Made by a program: the position numbers and the translations under genes. A DNA stretch of 64,000 nt from Straminergon stramineum. Taxonomy: Eukaryota; Streptophyta; Bryopsida; Hypnales; Calliergonaceae. This document shows, one piece after another, positions 46,801 through 59,254 of this stretch. Location: assembly GCA_963920665.1 (NCBI GenBank), contig OY987267.1:7130001-7194000 (forward strand). The letters are read 5' to 3'. A model generated the notes under the pieces. It did not search any database and had not been told where the DNA came from. It was given only the letters and a program-made list of their open reading frames with translations. Numbering within the stretch: position 1 is the stretch's first letter; each line of letters begins with the position of its first letter.

Positions 46801-48270
46801 TGTGGTTCAAGAGCAAGTGCGACCCCTACAATGACAAGGTATTTTAAGCTTACGAAGAAGCACAGATTCTCTCTATGATTCTAGATGATTATTTGGAACC
46901 TCTTTATGTTTTGTCCTTGGGGAGAAGTACGTGGTGACTGTGAGGCTGAGTCATGAATTTGTCAACCGTGGAATTTTTTGTTGTCTCGTGGCTGTTGTAC
47001 ATCATTTGAGAGAAGATAGAGGTTTGTTTTTTTAGTCACTTCAAGCATTTTAATCAATATGTAGGAGTGTGATTTGGGGAGATCAGTATGGACCTGTGGG
47101 TAGAAGGCTTTGGGAACTATAGCCAAATCTGTTGAAACCAAATTTTTATTACTGTTTATGAATTTCTATTGTAATCATTCAAAGTGGGAATCTGTAGACC
47201 ATTCCTGAAGGGACTGCAGATAACTCCATTTCCATTCTAAGATGAGTGACCAGAGATATTTAGCCAATTCATGCTTACACCCTTGTTAATTGAAGGCTGT
47301 TTAGGTGTAATGGAAGAGAGGAGTTGTTGGTAACAGGGGTCGGTAAGTAGGAGGCTGGATCAGGTCTCTATAGGTTTCAATATCCTCTTCCTTAAGTCGC
47401 ATTACAGCTTAGTTTGATGAATTTTATTCTGAAGGTGGTTCAGCAAATACGATTCTACAGTTGATCTGACCCTTACACAGAACAAAGACAAGAAATATTG
47501 TTCACACTTATGGAATTCAGGATTAGACATGTATACTCAAGTATCCTCTGTAAATTTTTATGAGTCATTTTTTGCCTAATTAAGTTACTCAAGCTGATTA
47601 ATACTGTTTATTTTGCAGGTGTTGCCAGAGGCCCCAAAGGAACTGGTGGCTGAATTGTCTTGGAGGTGATTAATCACTTCTTTACCCCCAAATATGTGCT
47701 ATTGTCCGTTCTGCATTTCGTTTTTTAATTTTTTTCGAATCAAATGGATGCTTTTACTCCATTGACAGTCACCGAGTACTATATTACGTGGAACGAGGAG
47801 CGTTCACACTCGCGAGTAATATGTTTTGGAGTTCTGGATTGTTTTTGGATCACTTACATAAATATTAACGTTCGGATGCTCCTTTGCAGGTACATTGTGT
47901 TGTACGAAACTATCACTGGAAATAAGTTCATGTTGCCGGACACAAAGGTGAGGTTTTATTCTCTTACATGTTTCAGTCGCTTGCCCTAATAGAAGTCTCG
48001 TTTCAAAAGCCTCGCAATTATTGGAGAATGTATGAGTGAATTCAATAGAGCTTCTGAATGTTGAAAAAGATTTTTATATCGAGCTCAAGATATTGTGCAA
48101 AAGAATCTAGATTTGATTTGCACCAGTGCGAAGGCAGCTGCTCAAGACTGTTATGTTGGCCATGTAGACCTTCTGCTGCCAAGAATTGACAATTTTCATG
48201 TATGTGGCAGGAACCCGTGCATGATCGCATAGCACGAAATGTGCAGGACAGTCTCCAGCGCTTGTTGTAG
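43815..48270 (+). CDS. PUR7: SAICAR synthase (phosphoribosylaminoimidazole-succinocarboxamide synthase), 12 exons
   Basis: ATP-dependent ligase of de novo purine synthesis that couples CAIR and aspartate to give SAICAR; plastid-located in plants. Exons 43815-44186, 44414-44515, 44643-44772, 45225-45317, 45463-45551, 45985-46065, 46163-46252, 46474-46563, 46788-46838, 47619-47665, 47890-47947 and 48211-48270 join in frame to 420 aa, the plant length. Residues 1 to ~90 are Ala/Ser/Thr-rich, like a chloroplast transit peptide. Diagnostic blocks: [20 protein letters not shown] with QSAFDRV after it, [44 protein letters not shown] (family signature) and [15 protein letters not shown]. The C-terminal helix ends QDSLQRLL. 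Intron 9 (46839-47618) contains a dispersed repeat shared with LpxB and RecA introns. Upstream lies a modest 5' leader and then transposon remnants. Confidence 0.96.
44542..44570. repeat. (GT)n microsatellite in SAICAR synthase intron 2
   Basis: An interrupted GT/GC dinucleotide run just after the exon 2 donor. It is preceded by ACCCTTAAACCCTAG, a telomere-like motif. Confidence 0.8.
47059..47395 (+). repeat. Sense-oriented intronic repeat, copy in SAICAR synthase intron 9
   Basis: Starts ATGTAGGAGTGTGATTTGGG and ends ATCCTCTTCCTTAAG, ~337 bp. Shares TTAATTGAAGGC, GAGTTGTTGGTAACAGGGGT and GGATCAGGTCTCT with the RecA intron copy. Confidence 0.87.
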
Positions 48271-49723
48271 ACATTTACCGAATCATTCTTAATGCTTCAC
48301 AGATTATGACTCGAGGCACAAAATTATCCATCATTTTTGTTGCATGACTTCGAATGAGAGGACTCCACAGTTATAAATAGATATAAACATTACACAGCAT
48401 TGAGAGACACAACCCAGTGCTGTTGAGGAATTTTCCTTCACTAAGCAGCATGGTCCTTTAGATTTCCATGTCGAAGTACATCAAGATCATTTCATCAGTT
48501 TGAAGATCTTTCTCCTCAGGGACGGGCGATGCAATTGAGGCATCAATACGGCTTCATCTTATTTCAGTTCTGAGTTTCATGCTCTATTTTATTCAGTTCT
48601 CCTTTTTCAGTCACAAGATGGGCTTTGAAATTGAATGAACATTTGAAATTGCAAGGTTGCACCTAATTTGTTGGAATATATTTTACTTTGTTTCTCATTC
48701 AACTTTCGAAGTTTTACAGTATGAACTCATGATGAACTCCCAACCTCTGTATTACTTATTCTACACACAAGATTTGAGTTGAATAAGAAATTGAATCGGA
48801 AGGGATCAAGCAAAAGAAAATGGTGGAATGTACTATATGGAATTTGAGGATTGGATCCAAAAATGTTATGCCTCAATATAGTGGTCTTGTAGAAAAAGAA
48901 ATGAGTTAAACCAAAATTTTGACCTTAGCCTCATAACCTCTAGTGCCATTTGTTGTCTTGAAAGTTTTTTTGTATTTGTTAGGGAGGCTCTAAGCATCAT
49001 CTTCTTTATGTCAAACACAATTTTGTGCAATTTTGATAAGTATTTAGAATTTACAAGGCTTTATTAGTTTGATATCTAAGAGATTTCATTTTTTAAGAAA
49101 TAAAATAGATGTGATTTTATAGGTGTATGTATGTATGTATGTATAATTTTTTGGAAAGAATCTATTTTGGTTGATGAAATTAAAATTATTAGTTTCATTT
49201 TGCAAGGAATCATAGCATTTTATTACAGACTAATTAATACTTTAAAAATAGATGTTGATGGCTTGTAATTATAAATTTTTAAGTAATTTTTTGAGTGAAA
49301 AAAATGAATATCGTATCAACCTTAATTTAGACTTCTACTTAAAAAACAATAATAAATATGATTTTTCTTTTGTAATTCTTTTTTCATTTATTCTCAATCC
49401 ATTTTCTCAATATGAGATTTTTTTTCAAGGTTGTAGAAAATACAACTTTACAGATAAACTTTTTGAAAAATGAAACATCACTTCCATATTGATGGATTCA
49501 AAAATAATAGTGATCTTGGCCCTACATTTTAGATTGTTGATGACAACATTCCCCAGGTTTGAACTTTGCAATCTTTAATGTAACATCTGAAGTCGAGGGG
49601 AAAGAGTAAACAACTTAAATTGCAATAGAATGACTAAAATATATAGAAACCAAAAGAACATGAATAGGAAAAGGTGAGATTTGACTAAGAGACATGGGAG
49701 AGGCAATATACCTTGGAAAATGG
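48271..49723. other. SAICAR synthase 3' flank and intergenic
   Basis: The first few hundred bases probably include the 3' UTR. A (GTAT)n run sits at 49124-49144. No gene recognised. Confidence 0.5.
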
Positions 49724-50594
49724 CTTAAGCTTCAAAACCCAAGGCCATTTTTCCATCAAAAAACACTCAAAACTACCATTCTATTGCAAAAAACAAAAAA
49801 AGTTTGAAATTGTTTTCTTTCACATATCTAACTATAGAATCTTGTTTTAGACTAATTTAAGAATGTATGGAAGAATTTCAAAAACTTTGACCTCATGGAT
49901 TGCAAGATATTTGCGTTTAAAGTGAAGAAATAGTATTTTTAGGCTCCCTTGATAAACTAGATTGTAAGACTTTGAATCCTCTTAACTTTTCAAAATATTG
50001 CTCTACAAAGTTTGAGGAAAAATATCTTTATGTTCTAGAATCTACGAGAAAAATTCCAAATTGAATTTGGAATATTAGAAAATTGTTAAGTATAAATAGG
50101 TAGAAGATAGAAGGAAAAACTAAATCATTAATTGCTTTAAGATGAAATTGAAACATACTAATTCCAACAATGAAATTGTTCCAGAAAGTGAATTGAACCT
50201 TGTGGATCTTTATTTTTGAAAATTGTGAACATTGAGTTTGAAAACAAATCCAATACATTATTTTCTCAAGAAAATATCATAATTGCCCGGAAAACAAAAA
50301 GTTCGATAACTTTCACATCACTTATCCAAATATGTAATCTATATGAATCAAATTTTTCAATTTTTTTCAATTTTTTATTTTTTTCTACCAAAGTGAATTG
50401 CTTTTTGGTCTTAGGATTGCATAACTTTTGTTTCTTGTAATCAATTGAAATTTTTAAAATCATATTCTCATTATGCAAATGTGTTTTTCTATCTCCAAAA
50501 AAGTTTCAAATAATCATGTCAAAAATTGAGGTCACATGAACCTACCCCAAATCCCAAAAGTCCTCCAAAGGGACTTGAGGACTTTAGGGATTAA
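49724..50594. mobile_element. TTAA-flanked element, 0.93-kb family, copy 4
   Basis: The left end is worn (CTTAAGCTTCAAAACCCAAG); the right end is GGACTTTAGGGATTAA. The interior keeps AAAACACTCAAAACTACCAT, TGGATTGCAAGATAT and CTTTCACATCACTTATCCAA family blocks. Confidence 0.78.
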
Positions 50595-52556
50595 ATAATA
50601 ATGTAGATCCTTCTAGCTCACATGCATTGCTTTTCAACTTTTCCATAGAAAAAGAAAGATGACGTAAACAATACAAAGACACTTCAACTCTCACAATTTC
50701 AAACAATCTACAATCACAACATTGATTTGAGCATAGTCTACTTTTTAAAAAAATTATGATTTGCGAAGTAGAGTACAATTTGGCACTACTCTAATATGGA
50801 TGTTTAAACACTGAAGAAATCCACTCACCATCTATGATGCCAAGGAACTCAAAGCTTGCAACTAATTGGTTGAATGCAATCTAACTTCATTCAATGTTCA
50901 TAGTCACTTTCTCAAGACATTTAGTAACAACCTAATCTCTTATTCTCTTAGAAATTTAGAAATTAGAAGACTTGTCTTTTCTACAAGCTTTTTTCAAAGA
51001 TTACAATAGATATAATACTAAATATTTTATTCAAATTCTTATATATTTTAAGCTTTTAAAATGAAACAAAAATTGCCTCAAATATAACAATATAGAATTG
51101 TGTCTTATAATTTGAAGGTTATTACATTTCATTGTTACCTTTATTTTGAACCTTCAAGCTTTTATTGTTCATATTTTAAAATGATGAGTTGAGTGCTTTA
51201 GGCAATATTTTTTGATACAACTTTTTGTTCATACCAAGTAATATTTGATTCTCAAAAACTTGACAACCTTCTTTTATGACCAATTTGATGAAATTGAGGG
51301 CCATAATATATTAGAGCAAGAAAATAAGAAAAATGTCCAAAATTTCCAAAAATGATTGAAGCCTTAAAGCATTAGTTTGGGGAATTAGGAACAATATTTA
51401 GCAAGATAAAAGGCTTCTCTTACTAAATAAAAAGGAAAGACATAACAATTGCAAAACCATGTTGTCAAGGAACATGATGTTGAAGAAATAATCCTAGTTA
51501 ACTAAGGAGTATCAAACACTAGTTGCAAATGGTCTTATTCATCAATTATGTTAGTAGATATATTTTTTTTAAGTATGAATACCAAGATAACATGCAACAA
51601 TACCATTGCAAAATATAATTTGTAATATTAAGGTGCTAATCGCATGATGCCAAATCCTTTATAATGTTTTTTTTTTTGATATTTTAGCTTGTATCTTTAT
51701 ACAAGTGTATTATTTACTTCAACTTCATCTACTTGGGCTTAAAGTAAGGTTTCATTTTAAAATCAAGCATTACTTTGGATTAGTCAGCTATTATTTGGAT
51801 GAAACATCATTCCAAAGCATTTTCATTGTACATAATCTACATTATAGACTTTGGACTCTTAGAGGTTAACAAAGGCAAAAATAGTGAAATTCTCTTTTAA
51901 ATTAAAATCCACTTTTCTAATACCACTCCTAAGAGCCAATTTATACATACTATTATAGAGTTAAGAATTTCTATGACACTATGGAAGGTAAGTACATCCA
52001 AAATTGTCTCCAACTAGAAATCACCATGTTTAGACTCTTGCTTAGGAGGAAGATACTAATTCAAAAGATGTACTATACATTGTCCAAACACTAAAGCCCA
52101 ATGTCCATGTATGATAGATCCATAGTTTGCACTTTGTAAATTCACAACTTATCCATAAAGCTTCCAAATACCCCATGCTAAAGTGTGTTGGAATTCTCTT
52201 TCACCTACCAATATAAAAAAAAATGGTCACACAATAATAGTAACTATGATCAATTGCAATTGGTCACAATTATAGGTAGACAAATTGCACCTAATTGTGA
52301 ACCCTACAAACTTTTGCCTAAAATATTTTTCCTCTATTTACTAGAGTCCTCAAGATCCTTCTACATATGCCTATTTTCATCAATTTAAAAATTCATCATT
52401 CATATAGTCTATGTTCAAAAAGTGCATAAGAAGAGAATCTAGAATTATACTTGAATTATTGTATTATTTTCTCTTGGAAACACATAATTAATTTATTCCA
52501 TTGCAAGAGAAATAAATTGAACACCAAATTGAGGCAGAAACCTTAGCAAAACAAAA
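50595..52556. other. AT-rich intergenic, nothing recognised
   Basis: A lone terminus-like CTCTTAGAGGTTAA lies at about 51857-51870 without a partner. Otherwise featureless. Confidence 0.4.
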
Positions 52557-52749
52557 CTACACTGAATAGGGGTATTGAGGGGACCAAAAAATTAAAGGGA
52601 CTAATTGTAGGAAACTGTAGATGTTTGAAACATGATGTACATCCCCTAGACACTTCAATAACTATTGATGTACAATAAAGGTAGATATTTATATAGTGTG
52701 GAATGTCAATTAATTAATATTGGTCCCTTAGTACCCCTATTCAGTGTAG
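52557..52749. mobile_element. CTACACT MITE, diverged short member
   Basis: CTACACTGAATAGGGGTA and TACCCCTATTCAGTGTAG are perfect 18-bp inverted termini, 193 bp apart end to end. An internal ATATTTATATAGTGT block links it to 10430-10680. It lies about 360 bp upstream of the RecA ATG. Confidence 0.88.
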
Positions 52750-53110
52750 AATACTCTATTCCCATTTGAAAATCAGGCAATTAGGTACAGTTTACCTCAT
52801 CTAAGAATTTTATGGCTAAGTTAAGAAAACATTCAGCAAGAGCTTGGGAGCTTGGGAGCTGAGGAGCCGAGGAGCGGAGCTAGCGCCTGGCTTACCATTG
52901 AAGCCAACGTCTGCTGCCGCTTGTCACCATCTTCTTTACTTTCGTAGTTTTCGTTTTTGGCGGGTGTTGCTGTTTGTGTTTCTGTTTATTTCGTTTCTGG
53001 TTGTTGTTGTCGCTGTAGAATGGCGAAGCTCTGATTCATCCTGTCAAGTTCAAGCTCTTGTGCCTTCATCTTCCAGTTGCTTCCCAAAGAAGCGCCATCC
53101 ATCCATCGCC

Positions 53111-56100
53111 ATGGCGGGAGCAGCAACTCTGCGAGGGGCCCTTCGATCTCGCCATCTCCTCCAACGCGTCTGCTTCGCTGCTTGTGCCGATCCCTCCACT
53201 TCCTACTCCCTGGTACACCCTTAATTCTGTCTCTTTCCGTTGCTGTTAATTTTTTCTCAAATGGGTTTCTGTAACTTGTCGATTCTTCGATGGCTGCCCT
53301 ATGCACCTGAATCTCTCTTTTGTGGGTTTTACGGCCTTTCAAATGGCGATGTGGGGTTAAGGGGACCACACCTACATGCGACATTGAATGTAGTTCCTGT
53401 TCGACTGATTAAATCTTTAGTGATTCTTGTTAGCAATTTCAAGAGGGTTCCAATGCGCTACTGTATACTTTGTTTGGATGTCGTATGCGAAAGTACTTGC
53501 AGTGCACGATTTTAGGGGTAGGTGTGTGTCGCCATTAGGTATCTGTACCTCAGTACATGCTTGGAGAAGAAGGACTCGGTTGTGTGGAAGAGTTGATTTA
53601 GTGTTTTGACTGTTTTTAAGTTTGGGATTTCTGGCCATCTCTTGTTTATCCTCATTTTCAGGAGGCTGTTGACATTCCTACACCAGCATTCTTTGCCAAG
53701 AGCTCTGGTTTCGCTACGGAAGCAAAAAGAGGTACGAATTCTTTATCTGCTTGTTACGATTATTTTTAAACCCCATCTGCAAGCTTGTGAATCGTGTGCA
53801 ATTTATTGTCGTTGTTGATATGTCTCTAGCGAAGCCGTGAAGGTGTACACCCAGCCCCCCTCATTGCATGAGCGCGATTCAGTAATAGAATCGGAATCCT
53901 AGGGACGAACGTTTTCAGTTTAAAATATCCACTTGTATTTGCATTGTCACATTAATACCGTTGTTGAGGTTTTAGACGTTAGGGTTTTAGAGGCGAGGGT
54001 TTTACTCTATTGTCACATATCCATGTCACACTAGTCTCTCTCATTGGCTTGTTGCCCCAAAATTTGCTCTTCCAAAGGCAGCGCAATTCGACCGAATAAG
54101 ATTTTGTTGTGAGTGCTCTGAGAGGTTTAGGGTTTAAGGAGTCCTCATTGAATCCCTTGATGACCAAGATTTCGTGATTTTTGAATTACTAATATTGTGA
54201 AAAACATTATTCAATTGGGGTTAAAGTTTTTATCTCTAGAATCAGTGAAGAGCATTGCATGCATTGGCGAATGACCTCACTACTCGGAATTGCTAAGAAA
54301 TAATATGAGGTTCAATTTGGGCTTCTTTGGTTAGTGTCCCTTAGGGGTTAATTTTGAGTGCCATTGTGGGAAGTAGGCAGGCGAGTGAAGAAGACTACAG
54401 CCGACGTCATCGACGCCGATAATCCCGATATAGACCAGGAGCATACGAAGCAGAAGACCATTCAAGCAGCAATTGACCAGATTTCGAGGAAACACGGAAA
54501 AGAGACGGTGATGTGGCTTGGGCGGGAGAGCCATAACCATGTCGAAGTCGTGCCTACGGGCTCTTTGAATCTGGACATTGCTTTAGGTGTTGGCGGTCTA
54601 CCTAAGGTGAGTGATCCTTCCCTTAGATGCATTTGTAGGTTATGTTTGGTTTTGTGCTACGTCCGAGGCTATATATGCTAGAATATACTCTTTCCGTCAC
54701 TCCCAGCATGTAAACCAATGTGCAGGAGTGTGCTTGCATTGGGAGATCACTCAATAGTCAGAGCTCTTTGGGGAACTACCGGAGCCGAACTCTCTTGGCA
54801 TCAATTTTTTCTCCCGCAATGTTGCTTGATGATTTCTTACGCTATCATTGAGTGTGGAAGGTTGTAGACCTCTACTGAAGACAGGGATAATAGACAGCCC
54901 CATTTCCATCCAATGATGACTGGCCATAGGCATTTAGCCAAGTTACACCCACCCGATTTGCTAATTGAAGGCCAACCGAGGGTATGAAAGATATGAGTTG
55001 TTGTTGGTAACAGGGGTCAGTTAATAGGAGATGAGGCGAGATCAGGTCCCTAGCGGGTTTTGTATCCTCCACCTTATGTGGAATGGATTCCGACAGTTCT
55101 TTCAGATATCGGGCCTTTCGCGGTTGCTGAAAGTGTTCATATGACAGGGTCGGGTGGTGGAGATATTTGGTCAAGAAGCGTCAGGAAAGACGACGCTTGC
55201 GCTTCATGTGATTGCAGAGGCTCAAAAAATAGGAAAAGGTGAACCTTATTGCGATGTTCATAGGTTGAATGCAAAATTTTGTTGGATTAAGTTTGTTCCT
55301 GTGCCAGTATCGCTCCCATATGGCCCCAACAGCTTCCCATGTTCCATATTTTCATAGATTTCATACTGACAATGCATGGTAGCGCAGGACATTGTCTATT
55401 TGTGGATGCGGAACATGCATTGGATATGCATTTTGCTGAAGGAATCGGTGTGAACACGAAAGATCTCTTGTTTGTTCAGCCAGATTTTGCTGAACAGGCT
55501 TTGGACACTGTCGATCACTTTGTACGCTCCACCGGGGTTGATGTTATCGTCGTTGACAGCGTAATACCCGTTTTGTCCCTTCCAATCAGATTTATGTTTG
55601 CTCGTCTTTCGGTTTTGTAACGTCCGTTGATTTGGACTTGGCTTATAAGTCTATAACCGTGGACAGAATTCTTATTGTGGAAATCTGAGGTGGTAGCTCT
55701 AGATATGAGTGTCTAGAGAAAGTTGGGAGAGGTTTTGTATTAGGCTTCAACGAACATGCACCGTAGTTCGGCAAGGCTGTATCTGAGATACGTGGGGTTT
55801 GTGACAGGTTGCTGCACTTGTGCCAAAAGCTGAGCTGGAAGGAGACATGGGCGATGCCCAGATGGCTCTGCAGGCACGGCTGATGAGCAAAGCACTCCGC
55901 AGACTAACTCACTCCCTCAACTCCTCCCAATGTATGCTGATCTTTATAAACCAGGTATTAACGGAGGGGTGCAAAACTCGGCGCTTTCATTAATGAAATC
56001 TTTGCAAGAAGGTGCTGTTTCAACACGCTCTGATATCAAACAGGAGGAAATATATTCAGTTTCTTATTTTATTCTATAAGTAAGGACAGGAGTAGTAAAG

Positions 56101-57153
56101 AGGACCCGCCGTGCAGACCTGGCGTTCTCTAGGGTATGGTTGGCGACAAAGTCCTATCTGGAGCATAGAGGAACCTAGTGTATATATCAAGACCAAGTTC
56201 AATGAGATCAAACCGTAATTGACCCCTTTTTTGTTAAAATGTTAATTAGACCCTCAGCGGGATGGCATGCATCTACTGCTTCTGCTATATGAGAAGCCCT
56301 ACTTGCTGTTCTCCGTAGGGTTTGTGGCATGTGAGGGTCTTCAAAGAGCGCCTTGAAGTCAGGTTAGGGTGTTCAATTTGCAGGGTCTCGAAAGCAGCAG
56401 CCATTGATTAGGGAACCCTATATTATGTTGGGTCTCCGGGTCCACTAAAGTCCGAACTAGCTATATAAGACTTAACGGAATTGGTGGAAAATGTGGGTGC
56501 TGAACCTATGGTGGTGATTGTTACGTTTTATTACAGACACGTGCAAAGCTCAACACATACGGTGGTGGTGGACCTACGGCGGAAGTGACAGCTGGAGGAA
56601 ATGCTCTCAAATTCTATGCATCCGTGCGCTTACAAGTCAGGAAAAAGGAACAGCTAAAACGGGGGGATGTGGTATAACTTCCTTTGCCATACCTCTCTAA
56701 GGCCCTAAGTCGCCCTTTTCTGACCGAAATTCTTGTCCTCACTAACATGGATAATTTGTTTGTTACTTGATCCAGCCGTTTGGAAGTGCGATCATCGTAA
56801 AGGTGGTGAAGAACAAAGTATCACCGCCGTTTAGGACTGCAGAATTTGATATCGAATATGGGAGAGGTATATCTCGTGAAGGCGAAATCCTCGATTTAGC
56901 TGTGAAGCATGGTTTTCTGGGACAGTCAGGTTCCTGGTTTTCCTATGAGGGCAAAAACTTTGCAAATGGCCGGGATGGTGCAAAGAAATACTTACAGGAA
57001 CATACAGACTTGGCTGACTTTCTGGTGAGAGCCATCAAAGACAAGGTGCTCACCAAATCTCGTCCTTTTGAGAATTTGGATAGCGTAGGAGTTTTTCAAG
57101 AAGAAGATGACGCTTTAGAAATCGACACTGAGAATTTGGCAGGAACAGGGTGA
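53111..57153 (+). CDS. Organellar RecA recombinase, 8 exons
   Basis: Bacterial-type RecA strand-exchange protein of the plant mitochondrial RECA2/RECA3 kind, acting in organelle DNA recombination and repair. Exons 53111-53212, 53662-53731, 54377-54606, 55148-55238, 55388-55560, 55808-55954, 56537-56671 and 56776-57153 give 441 aa. An Arg/Ala-rich presequence ([19 protein letters not shown]) precedes the core: [20 protein letters not shown], Walker [37 protein letters not shown] (Walker B), LIFINQ, loop 2 [20 protein letters not shown] and the C-terminal [19 protein letters not shown]. The tail is acidic ([15 protein letters not shown]). Walker A has Gln where RecA normally has Pro (GPE/GPES). 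An in-frame ATG exists upstream at 52844 but encodes no recognisable targeting sequence, so 53111 is preferred. Choice between mitochondrial and dual targeting cannot be made here. Confidence 0.94.
54719..55076 (+). repeat. Sense-oriented intronic repeat, copy in RecA intron 3
   Basis: Starts TGTGCAGGAGTGTGCTTGCA and ends GTATCCTCCACCTTA, ~358 bp, the longest copy. It fills most of the 541-bp intron. Confidence 0.87.
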
Positions 57154-57798
57154 TCGAGCAGCCAACAGATCAAGGGTCTTTCAGACCTGGCGATCCCTGC
57201 TCAGCAATTTGTTACCAAATTGGGCACAAAGGAATTCTTCTTTCTCCAAAGTAATAGCCCGTAGTAGAGTTTTGGAGCTGGATTTTGAACTTGCCTTTTT
57301 CTATGGATTCGCTCTGACAGCCCCTGCTGTCATCAGGCAGCTAAGTCAAACGTGCCTACCATTGAACAGCTAGCAATGGGTTGATGTTCAGAGTTCAAAG
57401 GCCTGGTTTTACCGCATGGTAACTTATTCCCTTCAAGAGTTTGCAGCCTCTTGTACCTGGTGGTTGTCATCAGCAGGAGGCTTTAATTTGGTGCCACATT
57501 GCCACATGGTTGAGCAGCATCGAAATGTGGTGGAATCCCTGAAGGAGTAATATGTGGCCAAGCTTCTACGGCGACGATCCGTCTTGGTTCTCGTCCCTTT
57601 GTGTACAGATTCAGAGGTCAGTGTACAATGTTAATGTTTTCCAGTGCAGTTTCATGTGCTTCGGTAATGTGTCCTTGGCTTAGTCAGGACTTATTTCAGT
57701 TACGCACCATCTGAGGATTTGCAATTTGGAAGTATTTATATGTGTCCAGATCTAAAGCAAAAGGCAGAGGATATAATATGCATCACTTTTTTATTCTA
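57154..57798 (+). other. RecA 3' flank
   Basis: Moderate GC, probably including the RecA 3' UTR. No separate gene seen. Confidence 0.5.
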
Positions 57799-58120
57799 TG
57801 TAGGAGTGTGCTTTCATTGGAAGATTGCTAGAGCTCACTAGAGAGATCACTCGGGTTATTTCAAGGGCTAAACTCTCTTGAGATCTAAATTTTTTCAACT
57901 GTGTATGAATTTCTTATGTAATTTCAACGTGGGATGTTGGTAATATAAGTGACAGTAGACATGTAGCATTTCCACTCAAAGATGAGTTGTCGATGACATT
58001 TAGCAAACATGCCTACACCACTTGCTAATCACTAATAAGTGAAACAAGTGTCTAAATATACATGAGTAACAAAAGGAGATGTGAGAAGGTTCCAAAAAAA
58101 TTTAGTATCCTCTACCTTGT
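57799..58120 (+). repeat. Sense-oriented repeat, copy 3' of RecA
   Basis: Starts TGTAGGAGTGTGCTTTCATT and ends AGTATCCTCTACCTTGT. It is the most diverged of the four copies but keeps the order of blocks (AACTCTCTTGA, GTGGGATGTTGGTA, CATTTCCA, CTTGCTAAT). Confidence 0.78.
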
Positions 58121-58292
58121 AACCGGTTTTAGGATTATATCTTCTTCCTATTGTACCACTAGCCTAATAATGATATTTAGTGTCATATTACATTTAGTGT
58201 TACTCTATTACTGACTCTATAAGTAGTTGACAAATAAGGTAGAAACACCTAATTGCTACATTTTTCACTGTCCAACACATAGAAAATGGCCT

Positions 58293-59254
58293 TTAACCCC
58301 TCATTGCTTGAAGTCCAAACAGGTCCAAAAATGACATTTGTTTTGAAGTGTTATAGATATAATTTTCATTGAATTGTAACTTAGAGATCTCAACTGAACA
58401 ATCTTGTAGTGCACTTGTTGTAGATGATGTGCATCAAATTTAGTGTCATTTGACTGCAGAGATTGCAAGATTATAATGTCTTAGTGTTAAAAAAGGATGC
58501 TGAAATTTCCCTAAATACACATTTAGAGGCGAAATTTGATTTCTAAATTTACTCAAATGAGGAAACTTAAAACTACAAAGTGCTTCATACAATCACATTA
58601 ATGAAAAAAAATATCATTCAATTGACTCATTGTGTCTACAAAATGGCTTTGGAATGTCAAAAATAGCAAGAAAAGTTCCAAAAAACACATAAAAAATTGA
58701 ACCTTCTTCTACTAAAATGCTTCTTAGTCACTCATAACTTATTCAATTGATATGAAATTTTATACACACAAAGTAGACTACTATTTGCTAATTTTCCAAA
58801 AAAATTATTGGAAACAAACAATGTATGAAGAAGAAACAAGCTGATGAAGTTCACTATAATCCAAAAATGATGGGATTTTGAACATTGAATTGCTCCCGGA
58901 AAATCAAAACAACCTTGATTGACATGAAAATTCTACTACAATAACTAGAATTCAAGGGGGACATAACTCAACAAATTTTATTGAAAAATAACTTTGGATG
59001 AAGGACATACAACCCCCTGAAGTTGTAGCCATCAAATGCAATTTGATGAACTTAAATTGAACTTGTAAACTTTGATTGGCTTCCAAATATTTATTACATC
59101 TTGTATTGATTTGAAATTTTTACCACACAAACTAGAAGAGAGATCACAAATTTTCTAACAAGTTTTATTGAATTCAAACATTGGATGCAAAAGTTACAGC
59201 ACTTTGAATTTGACCTAAGGACACTTTTCATCTCCTTTGCCGGTGAGGGGTTAA
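58293..59254. mobile_element. TTAA-flanked element, 962 bp, distant member
   Basis: Left TTAACCCCTCATTGC, right CCGGTGAGGGGTTAA: 11-bp perfect inverted termini. The left third has the same layout as the 0.93-kb family (GACTGCAGAGATTGCAAGAT) but the sequence is strongly diverged. Confidence 0.78.

Noticed and set aside
40018..51870. Isolated TTAACCTCTAAG at ~40019 and its complement CTCTTAGAGGTTAA at ~51857 as ends of one element
   Set aside because: They are 12 kb apart with unrelated repeats and a complete gene between, and there is no shared interior; at best separate worn fragments.
52844..53110. Upstream in-frame extension of RecA exon 1
   Set aside because: The added residues lack targeting character, while the Met at 53111 begins a good presequence. 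It could still be a 5' UTR frame.
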